Positions 5,075 through 5,419 of a DNA stretch of 5,419 bases are shown one piece after another. Position 1 is the first letter of the stretch, and each line of letters starts with the position of its first letter. Source of the DNA: Phytoactinopolyspora endophytica (GTDB lineage Bacteria > Actinomycetota > Actinomycetes > Jiangellales > Jiangellaceae); the NCBI RefSeq assembly GCF_004138495.1, contig NZ_ML142856.1:239805-245223 (forward strand), in the 5' to 3' direction. The notes beneath the pieces were generated by a model. That model searched no databases and had not been told where the DNA came from. It saw only the letters and a list, made by a program, of their open reading frames with translations. The translations under genes were made by a program, and so were the position numbers.

Positions 5075-5419
5075 ATGCGAGCACTCGTCGTGGTCAACCC
5101 CAATGCCACGACCACGTCGGAGCGTACTCGCGACGTCTTGCTCTCGGCGTTGGGCAACGACATGGAACTCTACGTCGTCGAGACCACCCATCGGGACCAC
5201 GCGACCGACCTGGGCCGGGAGGCACGCGAGAAGCAGCTCGACCTGGTCGTAGCGGTCGGGGGCGACGGTACGGTCAACGAGCTCGTCAACGGCGTCCTGG
5301 ACGGCGCGGGCGACGGCCGCCTTCCCGATCTCGCGATCGTGCCCGGCGGCAGCACCAACGTGTTGGCCCGCAACCTCGGAATCCCGGAGAATCCGGTCGA
5401 AGCGACCGGGCTCCTCCTC
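5075..5419 (+). CDS. Diacylglycerol kinase-family lipid kinase, N-terminal part, cut by window edge
   Basis: Phosphorylates a lipid such as diacylglycerol at the inner face of the membrane, feeding phosphatidate back into phospholipid synthesis; the exact lipid is not deducible. The frame is open for 115 codons to the right edge. Seen: ALVVVNPNATTT (3-14), the DAGK-catalytic N-terminal strand and the asparagine motif; the nucleotide-binding signature VAVGGDGTVNELVNGV (59-74, GGDGT at 62-66); and PGGSTNVLARNLGIP (90-104), the family's second conserved loop. Bacterial members are usually about 290-320 residues, so roughly two thirds are missing, including the C-terminal beta-sandwich. The ATG is chosen because the conserved strand begins right after it and a -10 element sits at leaderless distance. 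Whether it is regulated with the upstream sigma operon is unknown. Confidence 0.93.
   Translation, partial: MRALVVVNPNATTTSERTRDVLLSALGNDMELYVVETTHRDHATDLGREAREKQLDLVVAVGGDGTVNELVNGVLDGAGDGRLPDLAIVPGGSTNVLARNLGIPENPVEATGLLL

Noticed and set aside
1..5419. tRNA, rRNA, CRISPR array, insertion sequence, toxin-antitoxin or phage genes
   Set aside because: Looked for and not seen; the window is filled by ordinary chromosomal genes of uniform composition with short gaps.

Overview
The window reads as chromosomal DNA from a high-GC Gram-positive bacterium (Actinomycetota). Codons strongly favour G or C in third position, GTG starts are common, and there is a lipoprotein-type solute-binding protein. 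The RsbW/UsfX-like anti-sigma factor next to a SigF/SigB-type sigma factor closely resembles the pair I know from mycobacteria. The genus cannot be fixed from the sequence alone; a Propionibacteriales- or Micrococcales-like actinomycete is a guess.

Layout, left to right. (1) Positions 1-986, minus strand: the N-terminal 328 residues of a short-form malic enzyme that runs off the left edge. (2) 987-1258: a 272-bp divergent intergenic region with no gene but several repeats: a 12-bp direct repeat, a pair of near-palindromes whose centres are 100 bp apart, and a 6-7-6 inverted repeat next to the only AT-rich patch. (3) 1259-3677, plus strand: a compact three-gene polar amino-acid ABC importer operon (lipoprotein binding protein, one HisM-type permease, GlnQ-type ATPase), followed by a small hairpin. 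(4) 3765-4946: a two-gene stress-sigma operon, anti-sigma factor then sigma factor. (5) 4947-5074: a non-coding gap filled by a near-perfect 20-bp-arm inverted repeat with a nested hairpin and short direct repeats, followed by a likely leaderless promoter. (6) 5075-5419: the N-terminal 115 residues of a diacylglycerol kinase-family lipid kinase that runs off the right edge.

How the parts fit. The importer genes are clearly one transcription unit: a 20-bp gap, then an ATGA overlap. They would bring an amino acid into the cell, which could feed the same central carbon pools malic enzyme draws on, but no shared regulation is shown. The anti-sigma and sigma genes form a self-contained partner switch for general stress or stationary-phase transcription. 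The anti-sigma antagonist is not in the window.

The protein-coding content is conventional and I see no undescribed multi-gene system. The parts worth a second look are non-coding: the sigF-lipid kinase inverted repeat and the repeats in the divergent promoter region.
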